The notes beneath the pieces are model-generated. The model was not told the origin of the DNA and searched no databases. It saw nothing but the letters and a program-made list of their open reading frames with translations. From the NCBI RefSeq assembly GCF_003814875.1, contig NZ_RKQF01000001.1, forward strand, positions 7,812,001 through 7,876,000: a DNA stretch of 64,000 nt, written 5' to 3'. This stretch comes from Streptomyces sp. Ag109_O5-1. GTDB lineage: Bacteria; Actinomycetota; Actinomycetes; Streptomycetales; Streptomycetaceae. The position numbers and the translations under genes are program-made. This document shows positions 51,706 to 61,931 of this stretch, one piece after another (position 1 is the first letter of the stretch; every line of letters begins with the position of its first letter).

Positions 51706-52737
51706 ATGGGGAACTCAATGTCGTTCATCGGCCGTGACATGGCTGTCGACCTCGGGACCGCCAACACGCTGGTGTACGTCAGGGGTCGCGGGATCGTACT
51801 CAACGAGCCGTCCGTCGTCGCGATCAACACGAACACCGGTGGAATTCTTGCGGTCGGCGCGGAGGCGAAGAAGATGATCGGGCGCACGCCCGGCAACATC
51901 GTCGCCGTCCGCCCGTTGAAGGACGGCGTGATCGCCGACTTCGAGATCACCGAGCGGATGCTCCGCTACTTCATCCTGAAGATCCACAAGCGGCGCTATC
52001 TCGCCCGCCCGCGCGTGGTCGTCTGCGTGCCCTCCGGCATCACCGGCGTCGAGCGCCGCGCCGTCATCGAGGCGTCGTCGCAGGCCGGTGCCCGCCAGGT
52101 GCACATCATCGAGGAGCCCATGGCCGCGGCCATCGGCTCCGGCCTGCCGGTCCACGAGGCCACCGGCAACATGGTGGTGGACATCGGCGGCGGCACCACC
52201 GAGGTCGCGGTCATCTCGCTCGGCGGCATCGTCACCGCCCAGTCCATCCGGGTCGCGGGCGACGAGCTCGACAACGCGATCATCCAGCACATCAAGAAGG
52301 AGTACAGCCTCCTTCTCGGTGAGCGGACCGCCGAACAGATCAAGATCACGATCGGTTCGGCGTACGACCTCGACGACGACCAGCACACCGAGATCCGCGG
52401 CCGGGATCTGGTCTCCGGCCTGCCGAAGACCGTCGTCATCTCGGCCGCCGAGGTCCGCAAGGCGATCGAGGAACCCGTCAACGCGATCGTCGACGCCGTG
52501 AAGACCACCCTCGACAAGTGCCCGCCGGAGCTGTCCGGCGACATCATGGACAGGGGAATCGTTCTGACCGGCGGCGGAGCACTGCTGCGCGGTCTGGACG
52601 AGCGGCTGCGCCGGGAGACCGGCATGCCCATCCACATCGCCGAGGACCCGCTGGACAGCGTGGCGCTCGGCTCCGGCAAGTGCGTCGAGGAGTTCGAGGC
52701 GCTCCAGCAGGTCCTGGACGCCCAGCCGCGCAGATGA
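51706..52737 (+). CDS. mreB: Rod-shape determining actin homologue MreB
   Basis: 343 residues from ATG 51706 (MGNSMSFIGRDMAVDLGTAN); ATG 51718 is an alternative. Actin-fold motifs: phosphate-1 VDLGTANTLVYV, connect-1 EPMAAAIGSGLP, phosphate-2 MVVDIGGGTTEVAV and adenosine loop GIVLTGGGALLRGLDE. In Streptomyces MreB acts mainly in aerial hyphae and spore-wall synthesis rather than in vegetative tip growth. It heads the mreBCD-mrdA-rodA cluster. Confidence 0.98.
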   Translation: MGNSMSFIGRDMAVDLGTANTLVYVRGRGIVLNEPSVVAINTNTGGILAVGAEAKKMIGRTPGNIVAVRPLKDGVIADFEITERMLRYFILKIHKRRYLARPRVVVCVPSGITGVERRAVIEASSQAGARQVHIIEEPMAAAIGSGLPVHEATGNMVVDIGGGTTEVAVISLGGIVTAQSIRVAGDELDNAIIQHIKKEYSLLLGERTAEQIKITIGSAYDLDDDQHTEIRGRDLVSGLPKTVVISAAEVRKAIEEPVNAIVDAVKTTLDKCPPELSGDIMDRGIVLTGGGALLRGLDERLRRETGMPIHIAEDPLDSVALGSGKCVEEFEALQQVLDAQPRR

Positions 52738-52920
52738 CGTAACTCTTCGATTCCGCCGTACGAGATCATCCCCTCTCGTGCGGCGGATCGTTGATATGGA
52801 GGCATAAACTCGCCCAAGGCGAGCTCCACCCCACAAGCCTCCGCAACCCCCCACATGCTTCACAAGCTTCCGCAACCAAGCCCCGCAGGTTCCTATTTGA
52901 GGAAGGCACGGCCGCCGCAC

Positions 52921-53880
52921 GTGAGGGACACGAAAGAGAGCCGGCTGCTCCTGGTGCTGCTGATCGCCATCGCGTTCGCGCTGATCACGGTGGACATCCG
53001 AGGTGGCAGGAACTCCCCGGTCGACGGCGCCCGGCAGGCCGCGGCAGCGGTCTTCGGCCCGATCGAGAACGGCATGTCGACGGTGGTGGACCCGGTCGGC
53101 AACGCCGTCTCCGCCGTCCGTGACTCCGGCGCACGACACGACCGGCTGGCCCGGCTGGAGACCCAGAACGCGGCCCTGAAGGCGAAGCTCGGCAGCAGCG
53201 ACCGCAACCGCAGCCGCCTGGCGCAGCTCGACAAGATGCTGAACATCGCCGCCGAGGGCCAGTACGGCATCAAGGGCGCCCAGGTCATCGGGATAGGAGC
53301 GGCCCAGGGCTTCTCCTGGACCGTCACCATCGACGTCGGCGCCAACGACGGCATCAAGCGCGACATGACCGTCCTCAACGGCAACGGCCTCGTCGGCCGC
53401 GTCACCACCGTCGGCCCCGACGCCTCCACCGTGCTGCTCGCCAACGACCCCGACTTCACCGTCGGCACCCGCATGGAGGGCAGCGACGAACTCGGCTTCG
53501 CCTCCGGACAGGGCGACCGCCCGCTGCGCGTCGAACTCCTCAACGGCCAGGCCGAGGTGAAGAAGGGCGACCGGCTCGTCACCTTCGGCTCCCAGGGCGA
53601 CCGGCCCTTCGTGCCCGGCGTCCCGGTCGGCACGGTCACCGGCATCGACCCCTCCAACGGCGGCCTCACCCGCACCCTGTACGTCACGCCGTTCGTGTCC
53701 TTCACCAAGCTCGACATCGTCGGCGTGGTCGTCGAGGCACCGAAGAAGGACCCGCGCGACGAGGTGCTCCCGGCCAAGCCGAAACCCACCCCGATCCCCA
53801 CGGTGACCGTCACGGTCACCCCGTCCGCGGACGCGAGCGCGAGCGCCGGCGCGTCCGACACCAGCAGCCCGCAGCGGTAG
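52921..53880 (+). CDS. mreC: Rod-shape determining protein MreC
   Basis: 319 residues from GTG 52921. A cytoplasmic stub, one membrane helix (RLLLVLLIAIAFALITVDI), a coiled coil (DRLARLETQNAALKAKLG) and the two beta barrels (GFSWTVTIDVGANDGI to LDIVGVVVE) follow. The tail is Thr/Val- then Ala/Ser-rich and disordered. MreC bridges MreB, PBP2 and RodA outside the membrane. It is separated from mreB by 183 bp and followed by mreD after 13 bp. Confidence 0.95.
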   Translation: MRDTKESRLLLVLLIAIAFALITVDIRGGRNSPVDGARQAAAAVFGPIENGMSTVVDPVGNAVSAVRDSGARHDRLARLETQNAALKAKLGSSDRNRSRLAQLDKMLNIAAEGQYGIKGAQVIGIGAAQGFSWTVTIDVGANDGIKRDMTVLNGNGLVGRVTTVGPDASTVLLANDPDFTVGTRMEGSDELGFASGQGDRPLRVELLNGQAEVKKGDRLVTFGSQGDRPFVPGVPVGTVTGIDPSNGGLTRTLYVTPFVSFTKLDIVGVVVEAPKKDPRDEVLPAKPKPTPIPTVTVTVTPSADASASAGASDTSSPQR

Positions 53881-53893
53881 GAGCTGAATCCCC

Positions 53894-54571
53894 ATGCGTG
53901 TCAACCGGATCCTGCTCTCCTCCGCCCTGGTCGTCGTCGCCCTGGTGATCCAGGTGAGCGTCCTCGCCCGCCTCCACCTCCCGGGCGCCGTCCCCGACCT
54001 GCTGCTGCTCACCGTCCTCGGCCTCGCCATGGTCTACGGCCATGTGGGCGGCGCCCTCGTCGGCTTCGGCGCCGGACTCCTCGCCGACCTCGCCCCGCCC
54101 GCCGACCACGCGGCCGGCCGCTACGCCCTGGTGCTGTGCGTGGTCGGCTACTTCGCCGGCCTCATCAAGCCGGAGAACGGCCGCCTCAAGTCCGCGACCG
54201 GCCCGATGGTCGTCGTGGTCGCCGCCGCCATCGGCTCCACCCTGCTCTACGCGGGCGTCGGCGCCCTCGTCGGCGACACCGCCGCCCGGCACGTCGGCAT
54301 GACGAGCCTGCTGATCACGGCCGCCCTGTACGACCTGCTGCTCGCCCCGTTCGTGGTCCCCGGCATCATCGCCCTGGCCCGCCGCGCCGACAACGACCCG
54401 CTGACCGAGGCCAACTCCGGCACCAAGGGGGGCGACATCTCCTCCGGCTGGATCTCCTCCGGCACCGGAATGCGCATCGGCGGCCAGCGCGGCGGCCTCG
54501 GCGGCCTGAAGGCCAGGGCCCGCACCCGCAACGTCCGCGTCGGCCGTATCAAGGGGGTCAAGCGCCTGTGA
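53894..54571 (+). CDS. mreD: Rod-shape determining protein MreD
   Basis: 225 residues, beginning 13 bp after mreC. About five membrane helices, with LHLPGAVPDLLLLTVLGLAM and GGALVGFGAGLLADLAPPAD, which match the MreD family. Past the last helix the protein has a long basic cytoplasmic tail rich in Gly and Arg (RGGLGGLKARARTRNVRVGR), longer than in proteobacterial MreD. Works with MreC to position wall synthesis. Confidence 0.94.
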   Translation: MRVNRILLSSALVVVALVIQVSVLARLHLPGAVPDLLLLTVLGLAMVYGHVGGALVGFGAGLLADLAPPADHAAGRYALVLCVVGYFAGLIKPENGRLKSATGPMVVVVAAAIGSTLLYAGVGALVGDTAARHVGMTSLLITAALYDLLLAPFVVPGIIALARRADNDPLTEANSGTKGGDISSGWISSGTGMRIGGQRGGLGGLKARARTRNVRVGRIKGVKRL

Positions 54572-54686
54572 ACGCGGCGGAGTTCACCCGAACGGGTACA
54601 CCGGGGCGGAACGCGGCCTCACAGGTAGATCGTTCATCATCCGTACGCGCACGCGCATTTGTGCAGGGAAAGGGGGAGGCAGCCCA

Positions 54687-56939
54687 GTGACCAACATTCC
54701 CGAGACCGGTCGGACCCCACGCGTCCAGATCCGTCTCGTCGTCATCCAGATCCTGGTCCTCTCCCTGCTCGGCACCCTCGGCGGCCGGCTGTGGTACCTG
54801 CAGATCCGCGAGGGCGCCGCGTACCAGAAGGAAGCCTCCGGCAACCACGTCCAGCAGGTCGTCGCACCCGCCGTGCGCGGCTCGATCCTGGACGCCCGCG
54901 GAGTCCCGATCGCGGACAACGAGACCCGGCTCGTCGTCTCCGCCTCCCGCACCGACCTGCTCAAGCAGAAGGACGACGGCAAGGCGGTCCTGACCAAGCT
55001 CGCCGGCGTCCTCGGGATGAAGCCCGCGGACGTCATGCAGAAGGTCCGCCTCTGCGACGCCAAGACCCCGCAGCCCTGCTGGAACGGCTCGCCGTACCAG
55101 CCGATCCCGATCACCGACAAGGCCACCGCCAAGCAGGCCCTGCAGATCCGCGAGCGCTCCGAGGACTTCCCCGGCATCACCGCCGAGCCCGAGGCCGTGC
55201 GCCGCTACCCGGCCCCCGGCAAGTCCAACACCGCGCAGGTCCTCGGCTACCTCTCGCCGGTCACCGACGACGAGATCGAGCAGGCCAAGGACACCAACTC
55301 GCCCTACCTGCGCTCCGACATGGTCGGCCGCTCCGGCCTGGAGCGGGAGTACGACAAGGAACTGCGCGGCAAGGCCGGCGTCACCCGCTACGAGGTCGAC
55401 AACCTCGGCCGCGTCATCGGCAAGGCCAAGTCCGACGCCGCCGAGCCCGGTTCGAACCTCGTCACCAGCATCGACTCCCGCGTCCAGCGCGTCGCCGAGT
55501 ACGAGCTGGAGAACGCGATGAAGGTCGCCCGCCAGCAGTACGACAAGATCACCCAGGAGAACTACAAGGCCGACTCCGGCGCTGTCGTCGTGATGGAGGC
55601 CAAGACCGGCCGGATCGTCGCCATGGCCTCCGCGCCGAACTACGACCCGAACGTCTGGGTCGGCGGCATCTCCGCCAAGGACTACAAGGCCCTCACCGGC
55701 AAGAACTCCGACTACCCGCTGCTCAACAGGGCCATACAGGGTCAGGCGGCCCCCGGTTCGACGTTCAAGGTGGTCTCCACGGCCGCCGCGGTCCAGGCCG
55801 GCTACGTGTGGGACGGCGGCTACCCCTGCACCAGCTCCTACTCGGTCGGCGGCCAGGTCTTCAAGAACTTCGAGGGCGAGAACTTCGGCCCGATCTCGCT
55901 CGGCCGCGCTCTGGAGGTCTCCTGCGACACCGTCTTCTACGGCCTCGCCGACCGCGAGTGGAAGAAGGACGGCGGCATCAACCCGAAGAAGGGCGAACCC
56001 AAGGACTGGTTCTTCAAGACCGCCCACCAGTTCGGCCTCGGCAAGGAGACCGGCATTGACCTGCCCAACGAGGTCACCGGCCGCGTCCCCGACCGCCAGT
56101 GGAAGCTCGACTACTGGAAGGCCAACAAGGACGCCTGGTGCAAGTCCGGGAAGAAGGACGGCACCTACGTCGAGAAGATCGAGTACGAGAACTGCCTCGA
56201 AGGCAACAAGATGCGCGAGGGCGACGAGATCAACTACTCCATCGGCCAGGGCGACACCCTCGTCACGCCGATACAGGAGGCGATGATCTACGGCGCCGTG
56301 GCCAACGGCGGCACCGAGTACCAGCCGACCATCGGCAAGGCGGTCATCAGCGCCGACGGCAAGACCGTTCAGGAGATCAAGCCCAAGGTGCTGCGCAAGC
56401 TGCCCGTCAGCCAGGCCACCCTCAAGGGCATGGACGAGGCCTTCGCGGGCGTCATCACCCGCGGTACGGCCGCCTGGAAGTTCGGCGGCTGGCCGCAGGA
56501 CAAGATCGCCCTGCACGGCAAGACCGGTACCGCCGAGGTCTACGGCAAGCAGACCACGTCCTGGCTCGCCACCTACAGCAAGGACTACACGGTCATCATG
56601 ACCATCGCCCAGGCCGGTACCGGTTCCGGTGCCTCCGGTGAGGCGGTCCGCAACATCTACAGCGCGCTCTACGGCGTCCAGGCCGACGGCTCCGTCGACA
56701 AGTCCAAGGCGCTGCTCTACACCCCGCAGCAGGGCCTGCCGAAGGTCCGCACGGACGGCACCATCGCCTCCCCGAAGGTATCCAAGGACCCGGCGAAGGA
56801 CTTCCAGGCCTCCCAGCAGGACAAGAACAACACCGACAACGGCCAGACCCCGGCCGCCACCACGGCCTCACCGTCGACCGGCAACCGCACCACCCGAAGG
56901 CGGCCGCGCAAGAGGGGAAGCCGGAGGATGCTCACATGA
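54687..56939 (+). CDS. mrdA: Penicillin-binding protein 2 (class B transpeptidase)
   Basis: 750 residues from GTG 54687, behind AAAGGGGGAGG. One N-terminal membrane anchor, then the dimerisation domain starting VRGSILDARGVPIADN. The transpeptidase motifs are complete: S358-TFK in APGSTFKVVS, S412-CD in EVSCDTVFY and K612-TG in GKTGTAEVYG. The C-terminal tail is Gln/Asn/Thr-rich and basic. It cross-links peptidoglycan made by RodA. Its stop overlaps the rodA start in ATGA, so the pair is translationally coupled. Confidence 0.96.
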   Translation: MTNIPETGRTPRVQIRLVVIQILVLSLLGTLGGRLWYLQIREGAAYQKEASGNHVQQVVAPAVRGSILDARGVPIADNETRLVVSASRTDLLKQKDDGKAVLTKLAGVLGMKPADVMQKVRLCDAKTPQPCWNGSPYQPIPITDKATAKQALQIRERSEDFPGITAEPEAVRRYPAPGKSNTAQVLGYLSPVTDDEIEQAKDTNSPYLRSDMVGRSGLEREYDKELRGKAGVTRYEVDNLGRVIGKAKSDAAEPGSNLVTSIDSRVQRVAEYELENAMKVARQQYDKITQENYKADSGAVVVMEAKTGRIVAMASAPNYDPNVWVGGISAKDYKALTGKNSDYPLLNRAIQGQAAPGSTFKVVSTAAAVQAGYVWDGGYPCTSSYSVGGQVFKNFEGENFGPISLGRALEVSCDTVFYGLADREWKKDGGINPKKGEPKDWFFKTAHQFGLGKETGIDLPNEVTGRVPDRQWKLDYWKANKDAWCKSGKKDGTYVEKIEYENCLEGNKMREGDEINYSIGQGDTLVTPIQEAMIYGAVANGGTEYQPTIGKAVISADGKTVQEIKPKVLRKLPVSQATLKGMDEAFAGVITRGTAAWKFGGWPQDKIALHGKTGTAEVYGKQTTSWLATYSKDYTVIMTIAQAGTGSGASGEAVRNIYSALYGVQADGSVDKSKALLYTPQQGLPKVRTDGTIASPKVSKDPAKDFQASQQDKNNTDNGQTPAATTASPSTGNRTTRRRPRKRGSRRMLT

Positions 56940-58135
56940 CCGGCGTCAACAGCTTCTCCGTCTCCGGCTACGGCCCGGCACGCGCCGGCTGGACCCGGAT
57001 CTTCGCCCGCGACTCGCTGGCCCGCCGCCTGGACTGGCCGATGATGCTGGCCGCCCTCGCGCTGTCGCTGCTCGGCTCGCTCCTCGTCTACTCGGCGACC
57101 CGCAACCGCACCGAGATCAACCAGGGCGACCAGTACTACTTCCTGATCCGGCATCTGATGAACACCGGCATCGGGCTCGCCCTGATGATCGGCACGGTCT
57201 GGGTCGGCCACCGCCAGCTGCGCAACGCGGTGCCGATCCTCTACGGCCTCTCGGTGCTCGGCATCCTCGCGGTGCTCACCCCGCTGGGCGCCACCATCAA
57301 CGGCAGCCGCAACTGGATCGTCTTCGGCGGCGGCTTCTCGCTGCAGCCCGCCGAGTTCGTGAAGATCACGATCATCCTGGGCATGGCGATGATACTGGCG
57401 GCCCGGGTGGACGCCGGTGACAAGCCGTACCCGGACCACCGCACCGTCCTGCAGTCCCTGGGCCTGGCCGCGGTCCCGATCCTGGTCGTGCTGCTCATGC
57501 CCGACCTCGGCACGGTCCTGGTCCTGGTGACCATCATCCTCGGCGTACTGCTCGCCTCCGGCGCCTCCAACCGCTGGATCTTCGGCCTGCTCACCGCCGG
57601 TGTGCTCGGCTGTGTCGCCATCTGGCAGCTGCACATCCTGGACCAGTACCAGATCAACCGCTTCGCCGCCTTCGCCAACCCCAGCCTCGACCCGGCCGGC
57701 GTCGGCTACAACACCAACCAGGCCCGGATCGCCATCGGCTCCGGCGGTCTGACCGGCGCGGGCCTGTTCCACGGCTCGCAGACCACCGGCCAGTTCGTCC
57801 CCGAGCAGCAGACCGACTTCGTCTTCACGGTCGCGGGGGAGGAGCTGGGCTTCGTCGGCGCGGGCCTGATCATCCTGCTGCTCGGTGTCGTCCTGTGGCG
57901 CGCCTGCCGTATCGCCCGCGAGACGACCGAGCTGTACGGCACCATCGTCGCGGCGGGCATCGTGGCGTGGTTCGCCTTCCAGGCGTTCGAGAACATCGGC
58001 ATGACCCTCGGCATCATGCCGGTCACCGGCCTGCCCCTGCCCTTCGTTTCGTACGGCGGCTCGTCGATGTTCGCGGTGTGGGTCGCCGTGGGGCTGCTGC
58101 AGTCGATCAGGGTGCAGCGCCCGATGTCGGCGTAG
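56936..58135 (+). CDS. rodA: RodA-type SEDS peptidoglycan glycosyltransferase
   Basis: 399 residues, known as Sfr in S. coelicolor. About ten membrane helices. SEDS marks include INGSRNWIVFGGGFSLQPAEF, the catalytic-loop region QTTGQFVPEQQTDFVF and the C-terminal MTLGIMPVTGLPLPFVSYGG. It polymerises glycan strands from lipid II with its partner PBP2. The start codon overlaps the mrdA stop. A terminator follows, closing the mre cluster. Confidence 0.96.
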   Translation: MTGVNSFSVSGYGPARAGWTRIFARDSLARRLDWPMMLAALALSLLGSLLVYSATRNRTEINQGDQYYFLIRHLMNTGIGLALMIGTVWVGHRQLRNAVPILYGLSVLGILAVLTPLGATINGSRNWIVFGGGFSLQPAEFVKITIILGMAMILAARVDAGDKPYPDHRTVLQSLGLAAVPILVVLLMPDLGTVLVLVTIILGVLLASGASNRWIFGLLTAGVLGCVAIWQLHILDQYQINRFAAFANPSLDPAGVGYNTNQARIAIGSGGLTGAGLFHGSQTTGQFVPEQQTDFVFTVAGEELGFVGAGLIILLLGVVLWRACRIARETTELYGTIVAAGIVAWFAFQAFENIGMTLGIMPVTGLPLPFVSYGGSSMFAVWVAVGLLQSIRVQRPMSA

Positions 58136-58189
58136 CCGCGCGGCGGACAGCGACGAGGGCGAGGGCCAGGACAAGAACGAGGGCGAGGG

Positions 58190-58225
58190 CGAGGTGAACG
58201 CGCCGTTTCCGGTGTGTTCACCTCG
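58190..58225 (+). terminator. Intrinsic terminator of the mre cluster
   Basis: A 10-bp perfect stem (CGAGGTGAAC / GTTCACCTCG) is followed within a few bases by the T-rich CTCATTTTTATTC. This is the most classical rho-independent terminator in the window. Upstream of it is a GAGGGC direct-repeat tract (58153-58190). Confidence 0.85.
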
Positions 58226-58302
58226 TCCTCATTTTTATTCTTCCTCCGATTTACCCTCTTCGGCCGCTGTCCTTGGGGCGCCCGCACTACTAGATTCGGT
58301 TC

Positions 58303-59868
58303 ATGGCGGATACGAAGCGTGAAATCGAGCGCAAGTACGAATCCGATGACAGTGGGCTGCCCGACCTGACCGGCGTCGCCGGGGTGGCGAACGTCCTGGA
58401 CAAGGGCACCGCCGAACTCGACGCGACCTACCACGACACCTCCGACCTGCGTCTGGCCTCGGCGAGAGTCACCCTGCGCCATCGCACCGGCGGCAGCGAC
58501 GCGGGCTGGCACCTCAAACTCCCGGTGGCCCCGGGCATCCGCGACGAGATCCACGCCCCGCTCTCCGACACGCTCCCCGACGAACTGGCCGCCCTGGCCC
58601 GCTCCAGGGTCCGCGAGGGCCGGCTGATCCCGGTGATCCGGCTGCGCACCACCCGCGAGATCCAGCACCTCGTCGACGCCGACGGGAAACTGCTCGCCGA
58701 GCTGAGCGTGGACCGCGTCCGCGCCGAGCGGCTCTTCGGCGGCACGGGCACGGCACAGTGGACCGAGATCGAGGTGGAACTGGCCGAGGGCGGTGACCCG
58801 GCCTTCCTCGACAAGGTGGAGAAACGGTTGGGCAAGGCGGGCGTGCGCCCCTCGAAGTCCGCGTCCAAGCTGGCCCGGGCCCTGTCCGAGACCAAGGGCG
58901 GCAAGCCGCGACCGAAAAAGAAGGCCGCGGGCAAAGCGGGGACGGCCGGCAGACCGGCTGCCACGGCCGGCGAACCGGCGGTGGCAGCAGGCAAACCGGT
59001 CACGGCCGGCGACCACGTCATGGCCTACGCCCGCGCCCAGCGGGACGCGATCGTCGAGCTCGACCCGGCCGTACGCCTGGACACCGAGGAGGGCGTGCAC
59101 GACATGCGCGTCGCCACCCGCCGGCTGCGCAGCACGTTCCGCACCTTCGGCAAAGTGCTCGACCGGACGGTCACCGACCCGATCGCCGACGAGCTGAAAT
59201 GGCTGGCCGGTGAGCTGGGCGTGGGCCGCGACCAGGAAGTCCTCGCCGAACGCCTGCTCGCGGCCCTCGCCGACCTGCCCGACACCCTCGTCACCGGCCC
59301 CGTCCACGACCGCATGCGGAGCTGGGCCGATGAGAGCGAGCGTGGCTCCCGGGGCCGGCTGCTGGGCGTTCTGGACTCCGAGCGCTACCTCGCCCTGCTG
59401 GACACGCTCGACGCCTTCGTCGCCGGCCCGCCCCTGCTGAAGGCGGCGGCCGGCGACCCGGAGAAGGTGCTCGCCAAGGCCGTGCACAAGGACTTCGCGA
59501 AGGTCGCCGACCTGATCGAGACGGGCATGGCACAGCCTCCCGGCCATGACCGCGACCTCGGCCTGCACGAGGCCCGCAAGAAGGCCAAGCGCACCCGCTA
59601 CGCCGCCGAGGTCGCCCAGCCGGCCCTCGGCAAGCCTGCCAAGACCCTGCTCAAGTCCATGAAGTCCCTCCAGACCCTGCTCGGCGAGCACCAGGACAGC
59701 GTGATGGCCCGCGCAACCCTGCGCGAACTGTCCGCGGTGGCGCACGCGGCGGGCGAGAGCGCCTTCACCTACGGGCTGCTTCATGGCCGCGAGGAGCAGC
59801 GGGCGGCGGCGGTCGAGGCCGGACTGCCGGAGCAGTGGCAGGCGGTCAAGACCGGGGCGCCCCTCTGA
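58303..59868 (+). CDS. CYTH and CHAD domain protein
   Basis: 521 residues. The CYTH domain starts with the ExExK motif (REIERKYES) and spans about 200 residues with the alternating acidic and basic strands that bind triphosphate (TLRHRTGG, VIRLRTTRE, EIEVELAEGG). A Lys/Ala-rich linker leads to the helical CHAD domain with conserved histidines (GVHDMRVATRRLRSTFRTF, LHEARKKAKRTRYAAE). CHAD domains bind polyphosphate; CYTH enzymes cleave triphosphates. The substrate in vivo is unknown. Stands alone after the mre terminator. Confidence 0.9.
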   Translation: MADTKREIERKYESDDSGLPDLTGVAGVANVLDKGTAELDATYHDTSDLRLASARVTLRHRTGGSDAGWHLKLPVAPGIRDEIHAPLSDTLPDELAALARSRVREGRLIPVIRLRTTREIQHLVDADGKLLAELSVDRVRAERLFGGTGTAQWTEIEVELAEGGDPAFLDKVEKRLGKAGVRPSKSASKLARALSETKGGKPRPKKKAAGKAGTAGRPAATAGEPAVAAGKPVTAGDHVMAYARAQRDAIVELDPAVRLDTEEGVHDMRVATRRLRSTFRTFGKVLDRTVTDPIADELKWLAGELGVGRDQEVLAERLLAALADLPDTLVTGPVHDRMRSWADESERGSRGRLLGVLDSERYLALLDTLDAFVAGPPLLKAAAGDPEKVLAKAVHKDFAKVADLIETGMAQPPGHDRDLGLHEARKKAKRTRYAAEVAQPALGKPAKTLLKSMKSLQTLLGEHQDSVMARATLRELSAVAHAAGESAFTYGLLHGREEQRAAAVEAGLPEQWQAVKTGAPL

Positions 59869-59947
59869 TCGGAGCGTACGGGGGAGGCCGCCGACCGGGT
59901 TAGGCTAGATGGTCCCCCTGTCAGCTCACGAAGGTCCGGTCCGCGAG

Positions 59948-61930
59948 ATGCCTGCCGAAGCCGCCGCTCAGGTCGCCGAGTCTGTGTTCCCGCAGCTCGA
60001 AGCTCTGCTCCCGCATGTGCAGAAGCCGATCCAGTACGTGGGGGGAGAGCTCAACTCCACGGTCAAGCCGTGGGAGGCCTGTGACGTCCGCTGGGCGCTC
60101 ATGTACCCGGACGCGTACGAGGTCGGCCTGCCCAACCAGGGCGTCATGATCCTCTACGAGGTCCTCAACGAGCAGGAGGGCGTCCTCGCCGAGCGCACGT
60201 ACAGCGTGTGGCCGGACCTGGAGGCGCTGATGCGCGAGCACCGGGTCCCGCAGTTCACGGTGGACAGCCACCGCCCGGTGAAGGCCTTCGACGTGTTCGG
60301 CCTGTCCTTCTCCACGGAGCTGGGCTACACGAACATGCTCACGGCGCTGGACCTGGCGGGCATCCCCCTGGAGTCCAAGGACCGCACCCTCGACGACCCG
60401 ATCGTCCTCGCGGGCGGCCACGCGGCCTTCAACCCCGAGCCGATCGCGGACTTCATCGACGCGGCGATCATCGGCGACGGCGAGCAGGCCGTCCTCGACA
60501 TGACGAAGATCATCCGCGAGTGGAAGGCGGAGGGCCGCCCCGGCGGCCGCGAGGAGGTCCTCTTCCGCCTCGCCAAGACCGGCTCCGTCTACATCCCGGC
60601 GTTCTACGACGTCGAGTACCTCCCCGACGGCCGTATCGCCCGCGTGGTCCCCAACAAGTCGGGCGTCCCGTGGCGCGTCTCCAAGCACACGGTCATGGAC
60701 CTCGACGAGTGGCCGTACCCCAAGCAGCCGCTGGTCCCGCTCGCCGAGACGGTCCACGAGCGCATGTCCGTCGAGATCTTCCGCGGCTGCACGCGAGGCT
60801 GCCGCTTCTGCCAGGCCGGCATGATCACCCGCCCGGTCCGCGAGCGCTCGATCACCGGCATCGGCGAGATGGTCGACAAGGGCCTCAAGGCGACGGGCTT
60901 CGAGGAGGTGGGCCTCCTCTCCCTCTCCTCCGCCGACCACTCCGAGATCGGCGACATCGCGAAGGGCCTGGCCGACCGCTACACCGAGGACAAGATCGGC
61001 CTGTCCCTCCCCTCCACCCGCGTCGACGCCTTCAACATCGACCTGGCCAACGAACTGACGCGCAACGGCCGCCGCTCGGGCCTCACCTTCGCCCCGGAGG
61101 GCGGCTCGGAACGCATCCGCAAGGTCATCAACAAGATGGTCTCCGAGGACGACCTCATCCGCACGGTCTCGACGGCCTACGGCAACGGCTGGCGCCAGGT
61201 GAAGCTGTACTTCATGTGCGGCCTGCCCACCGAGACCGACGACGACGTCCTCCAGATCGCCGACATGGCGACCAAGGTGATCGCCAAGGGCCGCGAGGTC
61301 TCCCGCTCCAACGACATCCGCTGCACGGTGTCGATCGGCGGCTTCGTCCCCAAGCCCCACACCCCCTTCCAGTGGGCCCCGCAGCTCTCCGCGGAGGAGA
61401 CGGACGCCCGCCTCGAAAAGCTCCGGGACAAGATCCGCGGCGACAAGAAGTACGGCCGCTCGATCGGCTTCCGCTACCACGACGGCAAGCCCGGCATCGT
61501 GGAAGGCCTGTTGTCGAGGGGCGACCGCCGCATCGGCGCCGTCATCCGCGCCGTCTACGAGGACGGCGGCCGCTTCGACGGCTGGCGCGAGCACTTCTCC
61601 TACGACCGCTGGATGGCCTGCGCCGACAAGTCCCTCGCGCCCTTCGGCGTGGACGTCGACTGGTACACCACCCGCGAGCGCACCTACGAGGAGGTCCTCC
61701 CCTGGGACCACCTCGACTCGGGCCTCGACAAGGACTGGCTCTGGGAGGACTGGCAGGACGCCCTCGACGAGACAGAGGTCGAGGACTGCCGCTGGACCCC
61801 TTGCTTCGACTGCGGGGTGTGCCCGCAGATGGACACCCACATCCAGATCGGCCCGACCGGCAAGAAGTTGCTGCCTCTGACGGTCAAGAACTCCGGCCCG
61901 ACGCCGGCGCCGAGCGGTCACACGCACTGA
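59948..61930 (+). CDS. TIGR03960-type B12-binding radical SAM protein
   Basis: About 660 residues from ATG 59948; the frame is open to 59909, but the family core begins at SVFPQLEALLPHVQKPIQYV. The N-terminal cobalamin-binding-like domain has WALMYPDAYEVGLPNQG. The radical SAM cluster motif is CTRGCRFCQAG (CxxxCxxC), and a C-terminal cluster region has CFDCGVCPQ. In actinobacteria the family is normally followed by its partner TIGR03936 (DUF2344) and an RNase E/G gene. Here that partner is not next; degraded genes intervene instead. Reaction unknown. Confidence 0.9.
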   Translation: MPAEAAAQVAESVFPQLEALLPHVQKPIQYVGGELNSTVKPWEACDVRWALMYPDAYEVGLPNQGVMILYEVLNEQEGVLAERTYSVWPDLEALMREHRVPQFTVDSHRPVKAFDVFGLSFSTELGYTNMLTALDLAGIPLESKDRTLDDPIVLAGGHAAFNPEPIADFIDAAIIGDGEQAVLDMTKIIREWKAEGRPGGREEVLFRLAKTGSVYIPAFYDVEYLPDGRIARVVPNKSGVPWRVSKHTVMDLDEWPYPKQPLVPLAETVHERMSVEIFRGCTRGCRFCQAGMITRPVRERSITGIGEMVDKGLKATGFEEVGLLSLSSADHSEIGDIAKGLADRYTEDKIGLSLPSTRVDAFNIDLANELTRNGRRSGLTFAPEGGSERIRKVINKMVSEDDLIRTVSTAYGNGWRQVKLYFMCGLPTETDDDVLQIADMATKVIAKGREVSRSNDIRCTVSIGGFVPKPHTPFQWAPQLSAEETDARLEKLRDKIRGDKKYGRSIGFRYHDGKPGIVEGLLSRGDRRIGAVIRAVYEDGGRFDGWREHFSYDRWMACADKSLAPFGVDVDWYTTRERTYEEVLPWDHLDSGLDKDWLWEDWQDALDETEVEDCRWTPCFDCGVCPQMDTHIQIGPTGKKLLPLTVKNSGPTPAPSGHTH

Positions 61931-61931
61931 C